In this document: in pieces, positions 44,934 through 54,494 of the stretch
Position numbering within the stretch: position 1 is the first letter of the stretch
Layout of the letters: the number at the start of each line of letters is the position of its first letter
Made by a program: the position numbers and the translations under genes
Source of the DNA: an uncultured Prevotella sp.
GTDB lineage: Bacteria; Bacteroidota; Bacteroidia; Bacteroidales; Bacteroidaceae
NCBI GenBank assembly: GCA_900314935.1
Contig: OMXE01000004.1
Coordinates: 167,882-231,881, forward strand
DNA: 64,000 nt
Direction of reading: 5' to 3'
The notes under the pieces: model-generated
Database searches by the model: none
Seen by the model: only the letters and a program-made list of their open reading frames with translations
What the model was told of the DNA's origin: nothing

Positions 44934-46412
44934 ATGAAACAATTACAAGCATTAAACAAACAAACCGCGCCTAAGAGCGTGATGCCTGAGAAGATCATTC
45001 AGTTTGGCGAAGGGAATTTCCTTCGCGCCTTTGTAGAGTGGATTATCTGGAACATGGATGCGAAGACGAACTTCAACGGAAGTGTCGTGGTGGTGCAGCC
45101 AATAGAGAAAGGAATGGTAGATTGGCTGAACGGGCAGGACTGCCTGTACCATGTGAATCTGCAGGGACGAATCAACGGTGAGGCCGTGAACACCCTCGAA
45201 CGCATCGACGTCATCAGCAGGGCACTGAACCCCTACTCGCAGAACGCAGCCTTCATGGCGTTGGCCGAACAGCCTGAGATTCGTTTTGTGATTTCGAACA
45301 CCACTGAGGCGGGTATTGCCTTTGACGATACTTGCAAGCTCGCTGACAAACCTGCCAGCAGCTATCCTGGTAAGCTGGTGCAGTTGCTCTACCGACGTTT
45401 CAAGACCTTCAATGGCGACCCAACTAAAGGTCTGATTATCATGCCCTGCGAGCTGATCTTCCTCAACGGACACCACCTGAAGGAATGTATCTACCAGTAT
45501 ATCGAACTGTGGAAAGAGGACCTGGGCGAAGACTATGAGTCGTTCAAGCAGTGGTTCACCAAGTACAACTACGTTTGCGCCACCCTGGTTGACCGTATCG
45601 TACCAGGCTTCCCACGTAAGGAAATAGCTGATATTCAGCAGAAAATAGGATACAAAGACGACCTGGTGGTACAGGCCGAGGCCTTCCATCTCTGGGTAAT
45701 TGAGAAGCCTGAGAACATGAGTATCGAGGCGTTACGCGAGGAGTTCCCAGCCGAGAAAGCGGGTCTGCACGTGCTCATCGCCGAGAGCGAGAAGCCTTAT
45801 CATGAGCGTAAGGTTACCTTACTGAACGGTCCGCATACCGTGCTCTCCCCTGTTGCCTTCCTCTCGGGCGTAGATATCGTTAGAGATGCCTGCAACCACG
45901 AGGTGATTGGCAAGTATATCCATAAGGTGCAGTTCGAGGAACTGATGGAAACACTGAACCTGCCGATGGATGAGCTGCGTCGCTTTGCCGGTGATGTTCT
46001 GGAGCGCTTCAACAACCCGTATGTGGATCATCAGGTGACGAGTATTATGTTAAATTCTTTCCCCAAATTCCAGGCTCGCGATTTACCTGGAGTGAAGACC
46101 TATCTGGAGCGCAAGGGAACACTGCCCAGCGGACTGGTTTTCGGCTTAGCGGCTATCATTATATACTACAAAGGTGGCAAGCGAAGCGACGGAACAGAGA
46201 TTACTCCTAACGATGATCCAAAGATTATGAATCTCTTGAAGGAATTGTGGGAAACGGGTGATACACAAAAAGTTACTGATGGTGTTCTTAGTGCGGAATT
46301 CATCTGGGGAGAAGATCTCCATCAAGTGAAAGGTCTGGCTGATCTCGTAAAGAAAAATCTTGACCTCATTCTGGAAAAAGGAATGCTCGAAGCCGTGAAA
46401 ACAATTCTTTAA
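44934..46412 (+). CDS. uxaB: Tagaturonate reductase (altronate oxidoreductase)
   Basis: This 492-residue NAD-dependent enzyme of the mannitol-dehydrogenase family reduces tagaturonate to altronate in galacturonate (pectin) breakdown. Evidence: N-terminal nucleotide-binding region (KIIQFGEGNFLRAFVEWIIW), FVISNTTEAGIAFDDT, ATLVDRIVPGFPRKE, and the catalytic region with KVTLLNGPHTVLSPVAFLSG. The other genes of the pathway (uxaA, uxaC) are not in this window. It has its own promoter at 44870 and is followed by a 7-bp repeat and a carboxylesterase gene. Confidence 0.92.
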   Translation: MKQLQALNKQTAPKSVMPEKIIQFGEGNFLRAFVEWIIWNMDAKTNFNGSVVVVQPIEKGMVDWLNGQDCLYHVNLQGRINGEAVNTLERIDVISRALNPYSQNAAFMALAEQPEIRFVISNTTEAGIAFDDTCKLADKPASSYPGKLVQLLYRRFKTFNGDPTKGLIIMPCELIFLNGHHLKECIYQYIELWKEDLGEDYESFKQWFTKYNYVCATLVDRIVPGFPRKEIADIQQKIGYKDDLVVQAEAFHLWVIEKPENMSIEALREEFPAEKAGLHVLIAESEKPYHERKVTLLNGPHTVLSPVAFLSGVDIVRDACNHEVIGKYIHKVQFEELMETLNLPMDELRRFAGDVLERFNNPYVDHQVTSIMLNSFPKFQARDLPGVKTYLERKGTLPSGLVFGLAAIIIYYKGGKRSDGTEITPNDDPKIMNLLKELWETGDTQKVTDGVLSAEFIWGEDLHQVKGLADLVKKNLDLILEKGMLEAVKTIL

Positions 46413-46447
46413 ATTAAAGATTAAACATTAAACATTAAACATTAGAT
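46413..46447 (+). repeat. 7-bp tandem repeat between uxaB and the esterase
   Basis: ATTA begins at 46413, 46420, 46427, 46434 and 46441 in units like ATTAAAC. It starts right after the uxaB stop codon and lies 37 bases before the esterase ATG. Confidence 0.75.
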
Positions 46448-46483
46448 TAAAGATTATATAATCCTTTTTAATAACAACTTATT

Positions 46484-48055
46484 ATGAAAAAATTACTATT
46501 ACCGATCCTGCTCTTTGCAGCCATGTCTGTAAACGCAGCAGAAAACCCCGTGTTAACCATCGAAGGTGGTCAGGTACAAGGCGTATTCGCCGATGATCAT
46601 CCTGACGTGTATGTCTATCGTGGCATTCCGTATGCTGCTCCTCCTATTCGCGAGAACCGTTGGAAAGCTCCGCAGCCCGTTGTGCCCTGGAAGGGTGTGA
46701 AGATCTGCGACACCTTCGGTCGTCCGAGCTATCAGGCCATCCAGTACCCTGGTGGTTACTACACCGAGTGGGGCTATGGTAAGGAGGCTGCCTTCAGTGA
46801 GGACTGTCTGTATCTGAACGTATGGACAAAGGCTCCTGGACAGGTTGGCAAGAAACTGCCTGTAGCTTTGTGGATTCACGGTGGTGGCTATCGTGAAGGT
46901 TTCGGTTCAGAGCCCGAGTTCGACGGTCAGGAATGGGGCGCTAAGGATGTAGTGCTCGTATCCATCAACTACCGTCTGGGTATCTTCGGTTTCCTCACCC
47001 ACCCCTTGCTGGCAGAGGAGAATCCGAACCATGTATCTGGTAACTACGGTATTCTCGACCAGATCGAGGCTTTGAAGTGGATCAAGAAGAACATCGCACA
47101 GTTCGGTGGTGATCCTAACAACGTAACCATCTTCGGACAGAGTGCCGGTGGCGGTAGCGTACGTACTCTTTGTGAGTCTCCCCTGGCTCGTGGTTTGTTC
47201 CACAAGGCTGTCATCATGAGTGCTCAAGGTCTGAGCATCCCCAACCCCAACGGTGGTGGTATGATGGGTGGCCGTTACGGCGGTGGTTCTGTTGAGGATG
47301 CCGCTAACAATGCCAAGAAGATGTTCGACTGGGCTGGCATGACCGATCTGCAGAAGATGCGTCAGGCTTCTACCGAGACCGTCTTTGCACTGCCTACTAT
47401 CTATGCACAGGCTAACAGCAGCGGACAGCAGCAGGGTGGCTTTGGTATGATGCGTATGGGCATGGGCTATATGCCGATGATCGACGGTTATGTAAGCGTG
47501 AAGAGCTTTGATGATGCTACCCGCGAGGGCACGTTGGCCGACGTTCCTTATATGATTGGCTACACCCTGAACGATATGGGTAATATGGCTCCTAACATTG
47601 CCGAGTTCTGTAAGGTTCGCGCTGAGAAGGGCGGTAAGGCTTGGGCTTACGAGTTCGCTCGTCCGTTGCCCGATGATGGTTCTCATCCTGAGGTAACACA
47701 GCGTCTGCGTGGTGCTTTCCACTCTTCCGACCTCTGGTTCGTGTTCAAGAGTCTGAAGCACTGCTGGCGTCCTTGGACCAAGGGCGACTGGGATCTCTCT
47801 GAGAAGATGCTTACTGCATGGACCAACTTCGCCAAGTACAGTGATCCTAACGGACCGAAGGGTGGCGAATGGAAACCTTGCACAGAGAAGAACCCGAATT
47901 TCATGGTGTTCAAACTGAACGACAAGGATGCAGAGGCTTCCTTCTTCGGTCAGCCTGAGACGGCTCCTCAGCAGGGCTTCGGTGGCTTCCCCGGTGGCTT
48001 CGGTGGCGCTCCTGGCGGACCAGGTGCTAGACCGGCTGCTCCTAACAGACAGTAA
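46484..48055 (+). CDS. Secreted type-B carboxylesterase
   Basis: This 523-residue alpha/beta-hydrolase has a signal peptide (LLLPILLFAAMSVNAAE). Family motifs: YVYRGIPYAAPP, EDCLYLNVWTKAP, ALWIHGGGYREGFG (oxyanion hole), the nucleophile elbow FGQSAGGGSV, and the His region GAFHSSDLWFVF. The last 30 residues are Gly/Pro/Phe-rich (GFGGFPGGFGGAPGGPG), very like the linker of the xylanase-esterase at 21.5 kb. It may remove acyl groups from plant carbohydrates; the substrate is not known. A strong terminator follows. Confidence 0.88.
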   Translation: MKKLLLPILLFAAMSVNAAENPVLTIEGGQVQGVFADDHPDVYVYRGIPYAAPPIRENRWKAPQPVVPWKGVKICDTFGRPSYQAIQYPGGYYTEWGYGKEAAFSEDCLYLNVWTKAPGQVGKKLPVALWIHGGGYREGFGSEPEFDGQEWGAKDVVLVSINYRLGIFGFLTHPLLAEENPNHVSGNYGILDQIEALKWIKKNIAQFGGDPNNVTIFGQSAGGGSVRTLCESPLARGLFHKAVIMSAQGLSIPNPNGGGMMGGRYGGGSVEDAANNAKKMFDWAGMTDLQKMRQASTETVFALPTIYAQANSSGQQQGGFGMMRMGMGYMPMIDGYVSVKSFDDATREGTLADVPYMIGYTLNDMGNMAPNIAEFCKVRAEKGGKAWAYEFARPLPDDGSHPEVTQRLRGAFHSSDLWFVFKSLKHCWRPWTKGDWDLSEKMLTAWTNFAKYSDPNGPKGGEWKPCTEKNPNFMVFKLNDKDAEASFFGQPETAPQQGFGGFPGGFGGAPGGPGARPAAPNRQ

Positions 48056-48071
48056 GGATTAAAAAAAAGTA

Positions 48072-48102
48072 TTAAGGTCTCCCAAAAGGGAGACCTTATT
48101 TT
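48072..48102. terminator. Terminator after the carboxylesterase
   Basis: TAAGGTCTCCC pairs with GGGAGACCTTA around AAAA, followed by TTTTG on the plus strand. On the minus strand a T run lies a few bases further, so it may also stop the convergent transcript. Confidence 0.88.
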
Positions 48103-48138
48103 GTAAAAGGCTGGATGGGCCTTATAGGCAGGATAGGA

Positions 48139-49677
48139 TTATTGGGAGGGGGCCTGTAATCCGCTCACGTATTTCACCGTCACCCCATCATCCTTCTTCA
48201 GCACGTCGGCAATGGATTGCGGCGTGATGGTGACAGGACCTTTCATGAATTCCGGGACGTTATAGCTCTTCAGGAATTCACGGTGGTAGTTAGGATTCTT
48301 GCTCGGCAGCTCAAAAGGCTTTGTTCCCTTACCGTTCGCATCAATATGCGCGAAGAACGGACGGGTGAAGTTCCCATCATCACGGCGACTGCTGAACACC
48401 ACCCATTTACCGTTGCTCGACCATGAATGGTAACTCTCCGTGTCGGGCGAGTTCAGCTCGTTCATCGCCCGTGCCTCCCCGGTCTGCAGGTCGAGCAGCC
48501 ACAGATCAGCATCATGGTGCCAGATGTGGAACACGCCGCGCTCACCCATGGTAAACATCAGGTAGCGCCCATCGGCAGACACCCGAGGTAAGGTAGCACT
48601 CATATTCATTGCAGCAGCATCAAACACCAGCTGTCTGGGACCGAAGCGTTTGGTCTGCACATCGAACTCTTTCTTGTAGATACTGTATTTCACCTCGTTC
48701 ATCCGTGAAAGCAACTCGTAGTTCTTGTCTTTGATCGAATCAGACAAGACAAAGTGCGCACTACAGTAATAAAGCGTCTTTCCGTCGGGCGTCCAGCAAG
48801 GGAACACCTCCATCTCATCCTTGTCGTTCTCGATATTCGTCACCTCGTCACGCTCCACATCATACAAGATAAGATCACTGGCCGTATCGTACACCTCGAT
48901 CTTGTTCTTGTCGGTGGTGAGGAAACCCTGGAATGTCTTGTTCGTGGAATAGACGATGAGGTTCAGTGACGGGTGCCAAGCAGGATACACACCAGCCGAG
49001 AGGATCGAGTCGTTCCGCATGTTCACCTTCTTCATTTTCCCGTCGTAGGCAATCACCGTACCGCCATGATACTGACGCGCATGGAACTGCATCCTGTTGG
49101 GATCATAGTTCTGGTAATGATGACAGTTGATGCACTGTCCTTTCATTTCCTCACCGCACAGCATATTATCGTAGATCACGCTCTCGTTGTAATCCTCCAG
49201 GCACCGCTGACGGATGGTCAGCTCCTCGTACGAGACGAACGAAGGGTGAATACAACGATAGCTGATATAGGAATCTATAGAATCAGGCGACACGAAGATC
49301 TGGAACGGCTTGAAGCGCGTCCACTGATCATCTTTACGCGCATACACCTCCACCTGAATGGCAGCGCCCTTGGCCTTGTCAGTAAGCTGTCTCCATTTCC
49401 CGATGGAAGGACAGGCCTGCTCACCGCCACATACCATCTCCTCATCACCCACCGAATAGCGCACCACCATCTCCTCGCTCTTCGTTTCCATCTGAAAACT
49501 CAGTGGAGCGATGTTCACAGGCACCGTCACATTCACATAATCAGGATAGATCTTGGGGTAGTCATTCGACTGCGCAAATTGCGTAGGTACACGGTGACCG
49601 CAGGCTGTAAGCAGCAATACGATGACGGTGGTCAAGCATCCTGTTGCAAGACGAGAGGTAGATGAATGAAGCTTCAT
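48139..49677 (-). CDS. TolB-like (PD40) lipoprotein with a CxxCH heme motif
   Basis: This 512-residue lipoprotein (signal ending LLLTACGHR, Cys26) combines an N-terminal beta region, a c-type cytochrome signature CINCH at residues 182-186, and a C-terminal beta-propeller of PD40 repeats (CWTPDGKTLYYCSA, RVSADGRYLMFTMG, SWSSNGKWVVFSS). The single CxxCH suggests covalent heme, so the protein may be redox-active on the outer or inner membrane. It follows a DUF6057 membrane protein by 11 bases and is probably its partner. Bacteroidales genomes often annotate such proteins as cytochrome c biogenesis proteins; there is no evidence for that here. Confidence 0.82.
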   Translation of the reverse strand: MKLHSSTSRLATGCLTTVIVLLLTACGHRVPTQFAQSNDYPKIYPDYVNVTVPVNIAPLSFQMETKSEEMVVRYSVGDEEMVCGGEQACPSIGKWRQLTDKAKGAAIQVEVYARKDDQWTRFKPFQIFVSPDSIDSYISYRCIHPSFVSYEELTIRQRCLEDYNESVIYDNMLCGEEMKGQCINCHHYQNYDPNRMQFHARQYHGGTVIAYDGKMKKVNMRNDSILSAGVYPAWHPSLNLIVYSTNKTFQGFLTTDKNKIEVYDTASDLILYDVERDEVTNIENDKDEMEVFPCWTPDGKTLYYCSAHFVLSDSIKDKNYELLSRMNEVKYSIYKKEFDVQTKRFGPRQLVFDAAAMNMSATLPRVSADGRYLMFTMGERGVFHIWHHDADLWLLDLQTGEARAMNELNSPDTESYHSWSSNGKWVVFSSRRDDGNFTRPFFAHIDANGKGTKPFELPSKNPNYHREFLKSYNVPEFMKGPVTITPQSIADVLKKDDGVTVKYVSGLQAPSQ

Positions 49678-49688
49678 GGTATGAGGTA

Positions 49689-51566
49689 TTAGTTGTAGTT
49701 CAATTGTTTCATCAGGTAATAGTCGTAGTAGTACGTATGACCGAACGAAGGATATAGTATGGCACGTACCTGTTCCAGATCCATGCCATCATACTGCTGC
49801 ATCTTGTCAGCCATGTCCTGATAAGTGGTGATTACCTCCATATCAAACGGCATTGCTTGGGTAGGACGGTTTTCCACCTTACAGAACAGATAGGCCGCCT
49901 CCTGGAAGATACGTGGCATCGGGTCATTGGGATGCAGATTGATGTACTGCTTGAAACGTGGCCAGAACATTCTGGGATTCTTCGTCCATAGCGCGGCCAA
50001 TACAGCCTGCTCCTGGAAAACAGGATCGTTAGCGTCAAGATCCGCCAATAGATTCATCAGGAAGGGCTCTGCATGACCGCCGTTGTCCGACCCCACACTG
50101 TTGTCGTAGTGGAGCATATGACAGATAGGACCCGTGCTTGGTGATTTTGCCTGCAGGTCCTTACGTCCGTTCAGGGCCTCGTACTCATCCGCCCACTCAC
50201 CGAAATAACGTGTCTGGCGCAACAAGCCGAAATACTTCCTGGCCGCAGCCTCTTCGCCCGAGAGCATGGCACAAAGCGCCATATACTTCAGATAGGCCGT
50301 CTTCCACCCGAACTCCACCGCCTCTTCAAGACAGTAATGATGACACGCATTAAGTGCCCCGTAGTTGTAGTACATCATCCTGCCAATCATGTTCGACTGA
50401 TATATCGGGAACGGCGAATTGCTCGCTTTGTCACCATTGGGATAGTTATAGATCTCCGTAGCCCGTCCCAAGCGCGAAAGCGCAATATTGCGCATGATAA
50501 CGATGGAACGAGAAGGCATATCTTTCACCTTATCAGCCTCGTTCATCACCCCCTGCCAATCCAGATTCTCCACACAGCGCTGCATGGTCAGCTCATGGTG
50601 GAAGTTCTCGTCCTTGAACCAGAAATGCCACACCCCACAAACCACAGCTATCAATACGGCAGTCTGCGGCAGATACTGCATCAGCTTAGTGAAACCCTTC
50701 TGCTGCTTCGCCACCTTCTTCTGCTGATGGTTCACCACAGGTTCCTTCTTTTCCCATGTCATACGGTAGGTAATCACCAAGCCCAGATAGAAAAGTAACA
50801 GCAGGATATACGGCAGGTAATACCATTTCTCCCCTTCAGCATTCATCTCGAAGATGGGCAACCCCGTCCAATAGATATTGATGATGTTGGTCTGATAATA
50901 CACCAACCGGTAATACAACAACGGTATAGCCACCACGCTAATCAGTCCGACAACCGTATTCAGCACCGCTGTAGAGCGCTGTTTCTCCAGTCGCCACGAC
51001 CACACCGTCATCAGTAATACGCCCCAGAGGATATAAGTACCAAAGAGCGGATAACCAATCACCACTGTCATGAACAAGAACAACGGAGCAAGCATACGTC
51101 GTTGCGGTAATTGCTTAAAGCCCCACATCAGCGCAACCACCACGATGGTGGCGATAGTAGCCGTCCAGAAATACCCCTTCAGTTTGATGACATAGAGCCA
51201 ATACCCCATACTGATAGCAGTCATCAACAGTAAGGCGATAGGAATGAGCAACAACACCGTCCAGCGATTAGGAATACAGAACACCCTTTTGGTCATCCAT
51301 GCCAGCAGACCCCAGCTTCCGCACAGCAGTAATACCCCCAACCAAGGATAGTAGAAATGCTGCGTGAGATAGGTTCCCAGATACGAGAGGAACCCCGCTG
51401 ACGTTACCATCATCTCCTTGAAGAACAGTCCTGTATAGAGAAAAAGGTTCATCTCCTGAACCTTCCATAACAGGTCACGCTCATAGATAAGCAGGACAAC
51501 CGCAAGCACCACCAAGGCGATGATCACCACGGCGGCAGGTAGTATTCTTTTCATGATTGTTTTCAT
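49689..51566 (-). CDS. DUF6057 family integral membrane protein
   Basis: This 625-residue protein has about ten transmembrane helices in the first 300 residues, then a soluble helical part resembling TPR-like repeats (RSIVIMRNIALSRLGRATEI, EEAVEFGWKTAYLKYMALCA, AAYLFCKVENRPTQ). It ends GHTYYYDYYLMKQLNYN. I recognise it as DUF6057, a family of unknown function. Its own promoter box is at 51575-51582. The heme-motif TolB-like lipoprotein follows after 11 bases. A shorter protein of the same layout occurs at 57862-58941. Confidence 0.82.
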   Translation of the reverse strand: MKTIMKRILPAAVVIIALVVLAVVLLIYERDLLWKVQEMNLFLYTGLFFKEMMVTSAGFLSYLGTYLTQHFYYPWLGVLLLCGSWGLLAWMTKRVFCIPNRWTVLLLIPIALLLMTAISMGYWLYVIKLKGYFWTATIATIVVVALMWGFKQLPQRRMLAPLFLFMTVVIGYPLFGTYILWGVLLMTVWSWRLEKQRSTAVLNTVVGLISVVAIPLLYYRLVYYQTNIINIYWTGLPIFEMNAEGEKWYYLPYILLLLFYLGLVITYRMTWEKKEPVVNHQQKKVAKQQKGFTKLMQYLPQTAVLIAVVCGVWHFWFKDENFHHELTMQRCVENLDWQGVMNEADKVKDMPSRSIVIMRNIALSRLGRATEIYNYPNGDKASNSPFPIYQSNMIGRMMYYNYGALNACHHYCLEEAVEFGWKTAYLKYMALCAMLSGEEAAARKYFGLLRQTRYFGEWADEYEALNGRKDLQAKSPSTGPICHMLHYDNSVGSDNGGHAEPFLMNLLADLDANDPVFQEQAVLAALWTKNPRMFWPRFKQYINLHPNDPMPRIFQEAAYLFCKVENRPTQAMPFDMEVITTYQDMADKMQQYDGMDLEQVRAILYPSFGHTYYYDYYLMKQLNYN

Positions 51567-51574
51567 TACGACTG

Positions 51575-51582
51575 CAAAAATA
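51575..51582 (-). promoter_or_regulatory. -7 box for the DUF6057 gene
   Basis: CAAAAATA on the plus strand is TATTTTTG on the transcribed strand, 8 bases before the first ATG (51566) and 20 before the second (51554). Confidence 0.5.
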
Positions 51583-51628
51583 CATTATTTATTTGAAAAA
51601 ACAAAGTATTCTGCCTTTTTGTCGTTGC

Positions 51629-52795
51629 CTACCTGTTCTTGTGCTGCATATACCAGGGGTGAGTCACGAAATTATACATCACCAAGGCCACGACAGCCAT
51701 GATGAGACCCACCAGATAGATATGCTCAGAAAGATAGGAGAAGCCCAGGAAAAGTCCTAAGCTGATACCCGTTTCCCACGCCAGGAAGAACGTGCTCTGG
51801 GAAGTACCGCGCTGACAATGTCTGCTCAGCTTGATGAAGAACAGCAGGAAACGCGAGCCAATTATACCGATGGCAAAGCCGATGAGCACAGGCGGGATAT
51901 AGTTGTTCACCAGAGCAGATGACTGTCGCATCATCAGCAAGGCGGCGATAATCAGGATCAGTCCTGTAACCGACTCGCTCTTCAGGTCGGCATTCACAAA
52001 GACGAACCGTTCGGCCAGCAGTGCGAAGAAGAATCCGCACATCATCATCCCGTAGAACATGCTTGACAAAGGAGTAGAAAGAAACAGTCCGATGATGGTG
52101 GTTATCAACAGTAAGTTCACGAACAACAACCATCCTGAAGGCAGGAAAAAGCGGTCGAGCGAGAATCTATACACCTTATCCTCAGGCGCTTTAAAAGGAA
52201 AGCTTACCAACTGTATTAACACCATTGATAATAAGCAACATACGCCCGATGATAAAAGAACATATTCAAGACTGAAATAACGGTAAATCAGCAACGCTGC
52301 TACCGGTCCTAACGACATGGAGAACCTTCCGAACCACGCGGCACTATGGTTTGCCTCCGTGCGTTGGAACGACTCGCATACGTCGATGATCAGCGTACTC
52401 ACCAACACCATCTGCGCCAAGCCGAAGGAAGCCCCCAGACAGAAGCGCGCCACCAGCGCCACCATCCCCTCTGCCAGCATCGGTAGCTGTCCGCATACCG
52501 TCAGGTAGATTACGGCAATACAGGCGAGCATCATAAGGATGGCCAGTTGACAGACGTGGTTTCTCCTATAGCGCTGAACGAGATAGTTACAGCAGCCCCC
52601 CATGACGAACAAACCGAGTCCGTAGGCCCCCATGGACAAACCCGTTGACATAGCATCCCCGTGTTGTGCCAGCCACAAGGGCAGTACAGGAATCTGCATA
52701 TATACCGACATGGTGAGCAGCATATTCGCAATGGCCAGTCGCCAGAAGTCATGATGCCATAGCTTCACATGAACTGGAGTATTCTGTGTGTACAT
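51629..52795 (-). CDS. MFS transporter, unknown substrate
   Basis: This 388-residue inner-membrane protein has about 12 hydrophobic helices. After a short hydrophilic start, the first helix (ANMLLTMSVYMQIPVLPLWL) and the loop YLVQRYRRNHVCQ are MFS-like; LGASFGLAQMVLVSTL lies in helix 5. The arrangement is that of drug or metabolite efflux proteins, but nothing identifies the cargo. It starts 35 bases after the HAD gene and is probably read with it. Confidence 0.82.
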   Translation of the reverse strand: MYTQNTPVHVKLWHHDFWRLAIANMLLTMSVYMQIPVLPLWLAQHGDAMSTGLSMGAYGLGLFVMGGCCNYLVQRYRRNHVCQLAILMMLACIAVIYLTVCGQLPMLAEGMVALVARFCLGASFGLAQMVLVSTLIIDVCESFQRTEANHSAAWFGRFSMSLGPVAALLIYRYFSLEYVLLSSGVCCLLSMVLIQLVSFPFKAPEDKVYRFSLDRFFLPSGWLLFVNLLLITTIIGLFLSTPLSSMFYGMMMCGFFFALLAERFVFVNADLKSESVTGLILIIAALLMMRQSSALVNNYIPPVLIGFAIGIIGSRFLLFFIKLSRHCQRGTSQSTFFLAWETGISLGLFLGFSYLSEHIYLVGLIMAVVALVMYNFVTHPWYMQHKNR

Positions 52796-52830
52796 GTTTT
52801 GTCAGGATATTGTTTTAGTATATGAAGTTC

Positions 52831-53472
52831 TTACAGTGTCTGTGATTCCAGATAATCGGAAATAACCAGGTCGCACAAGGGCGCAATGCTCTCTGCGGGA
52901 TTCGTGGTTGACAGTCCTACCACGCACATTCCTGCTGCCCTACCCGATTTCAGTCCGTTGAAGCTATCCTCAAAGACCACACAATCCTTTGGATCAGCGC
53001 CGAACCGTGCTGCAGCCCGCAGATAGCAGTCGGGCGACGGTTTACTCTCGGCAAAATCCTCCGAGGTGAGAATCGCATCGAAGAGCGAAGTGAACTCCGG
53101 GTGCGAAGCATACACCGCCTGCATCTTCACCTTGTTACTGCTTGTAACGACGGCTGTTTTCACGCCCTCCTGTCGCAGACGTTGGATATAGTTGAGGAAG
53201 CCAGCAACGTATATGAAGTTCATCTTCGACTCAAACTCATTCAGTCGTTCGGTAATCTTCCCCTGTTCCTCCAGCAGATCGCCCGAGAAATGAGCGTCGA
53301 AGATCTGCGTAAGCGTCTGTCCTTTGATGCGGTGTTCCAGTCCGGGCTCCTCAGGATGATAGCGTCGGCACTGTTCTCCCCAGAAAATAGTGTACTGCGG
53401 TTCTGTATCGAAGACCACCCCGTCGAGGTCGAACAAGGCAGCTTTGAAACGGATATCGTATATGGATTGCAT
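52831..53472 (-). CDS. HAD-family phosphatase (beta-phosphoglucomutase-like)
   Basis: This 213-residue cytosolic hydrolase has the HAD motifs: motif I FDLDGVVFDTEP with the nucleophilic Asp, motif II VTSSNK, motif III K in ESKPSPDCYLRAA, and motif IV VFEDSFNGLKSG. The helical cap between motif I and II is the type found in beta-phosphoglucomutase and phosphoglycolate-phosphatase relatives. Its substrate is probably a small sugar phosphate. The promoter with a TTTTCGCTC spacer is at 53518-53549. Confidence 0.9.
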   Translation of the reverse strand: MQSIYDIRFKAALFDLDGVVFDTEPQYTIFWGEQCRRYHPEEPGLEHRIKGQTLTQIFDAHFSGDLLEEQGKITERLNEFESKMNFIYVAGFLNYIQRLRQEGVKTAVVTSSNKVKMQAVYASHPEFTSLFDAILTSEDFAESKPSPDCYLRAAARFGADPKDCVVFEDSFNGLKSGRAAGMCVVGLSTTNPAESIAPLCDLVISDYLESQTL

Positions 53473-53517
53473 GCGCTGTTTTGATTGCTAATTATGAGCG
53501 TTATTTGAAATCGCCTG

Positions 53518-53549
53518 CAAAGTTACGATTAAGTGAGCGAAAAACCAAA
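53518..53549 (-). promoter_or_regulatory. Promoter of the HAD-MFS unit
   Basis: On the minus strand TTTG, a 20-base spacer containing TTTTTCGCTC, then TAACTTTG (plus-strand CAAAGTTA at 53518-53525). Nearly identical to the pheT promoter. Confidence 0.7.
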
Positions 53550-53626
53550 TTTATTTGAGTTTTTCCGAACGTGAGTAACTTCGGCGAAGCCAAAGTTGCG
53601 CATTTTCTAAAATATAATGAAAAATA

Positions 53627-53658
53627 TTTGCTGTTTTCGTATGATTCTTGTAATTTTG
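53627..53658 (+). promoter_or_regulatory. Promoter of the rsmG-ruvC operon
   Basis: TTTG at 53627-53630 and TAATTTTG at 53651-53658 are 20 bases apart; the ATG of the first gene is 22 bases downstream. Confidence 0.7.
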
Positions 53659-53680
53659 CATAGGTTTTAGCGGATTCATC

Positions 53681-54493
53681 ATGAAAAAGTTACTCTTTTC
53701 TTCCCTGATGCCTATCCTGTTGATGGGCATCATTACAGCATGTGGTGGTAAAACAGACGGCAACGAAGCGGAGGCCGAGCTGGCGTTCGAGCGTATCGTC
53801 AAAGACACCACCATCCAACTCACCAGCGATGCTTCCTCGCCGCAGGCAGAGGTCCATCTGATGATCCATTATGCCACTGGCAAGAACGCGGCAACGGTGA
53901 ACGACACCCTGCTGCGATCAGGTATTCTCACGCCCGACTACCTCTCTGCCAGTGGTTCGAAAATGAGTGCTTTGGAAGCCGTGGATTCGTTTCTCATCAA
54001 GTATGCAGCCGACTACAAGCAAGACTTCGGACGACTCTATGCCATGGACAAGGAGCATGGCACATCGTATAGTATCCAGTACTCATGCAACACCAAGGTC
54101 GAGAACGGCAGGAAAGGCATCATCAACTACATCGCCGAGGTGTATAGCTTCGCAGGAGGCGCACATGGGGTGAACACAACCATCGTGAAGAACATCAACA
54201 CAGAGACGGGCAAGATCCTGAAGCTGAGTGATGTCTTCGTTCCCGGCTATGAGCAAGGACTGGAGGATTTGATTGTGGAGAAGCTGTGTAAGCAGTATGA
54301 GGTCAAGGATCTGAAAGGACTCCAGGAAAAAGGACTCTTTGTGGGCATTGACCCGTACGTAACGGAGAACTTCATCCTGGACAACGGAGAGATCACCTTT
54401 ATCTACTGCGATTCTGAGATTGCTCCGCACGCCATGGGCGAGATCAAGGTGGAGCTGGACGATAATGACATGAAGCATATACTCGCTAAATGA
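53681..54493 (+). CDS. Lipoprotein with DUF4163/DUF3298 (RsiV-like) domains
   Basis: This 270-residue lipoprotein (LMPILLMGIITACGGK) has an N-terminal region of strands like DUF4163 and a C-terminal DUF3298 domain: EVYSFAGGAHGVNTTIVKNI, TGKILKLSDVFVPGYEQGL, FIYCDSEIAPHAMGEIKVEL. The AGGAHG motif is the family hallmark. RsiV in Bacillus binds lysozyme, but in Bacteroidales the role is not known. It is first in an operon with rsmG, whose ATG is 1 base after the stop codon. Confidence 0.85.
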   Translation: MKKLLFSSLMPILLMGIITACGGKTDGNEAEAELAFERIVKDTTIQLTSDASSPQAEVHLMIHYATGKNAATVNDTLLRSGILTPDYLSASGSKMSALEAVDSFLIKYAADYKQDFGRLYAMDKEHGTSYSIQYSCNTKVENGRKGIINYIAEVYSFAGGAHGVNTTIVKNINTETGKILKLSDVFVPGYEQGLEDLIVEKLCKQYEVKDLKGLQEKGLFVGIDPYVTENFILDNGEITFIYCDSEIAPHAMGEIKVELDDNDMKHILAK

Positions 54494-54494
54494 T

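Noticed and set aside
44753-44974. Short plus-strand frame before uxaB
   Set aside because: It lies over promoter boxes of both strands, has no recognisable start site and no protein-like features.
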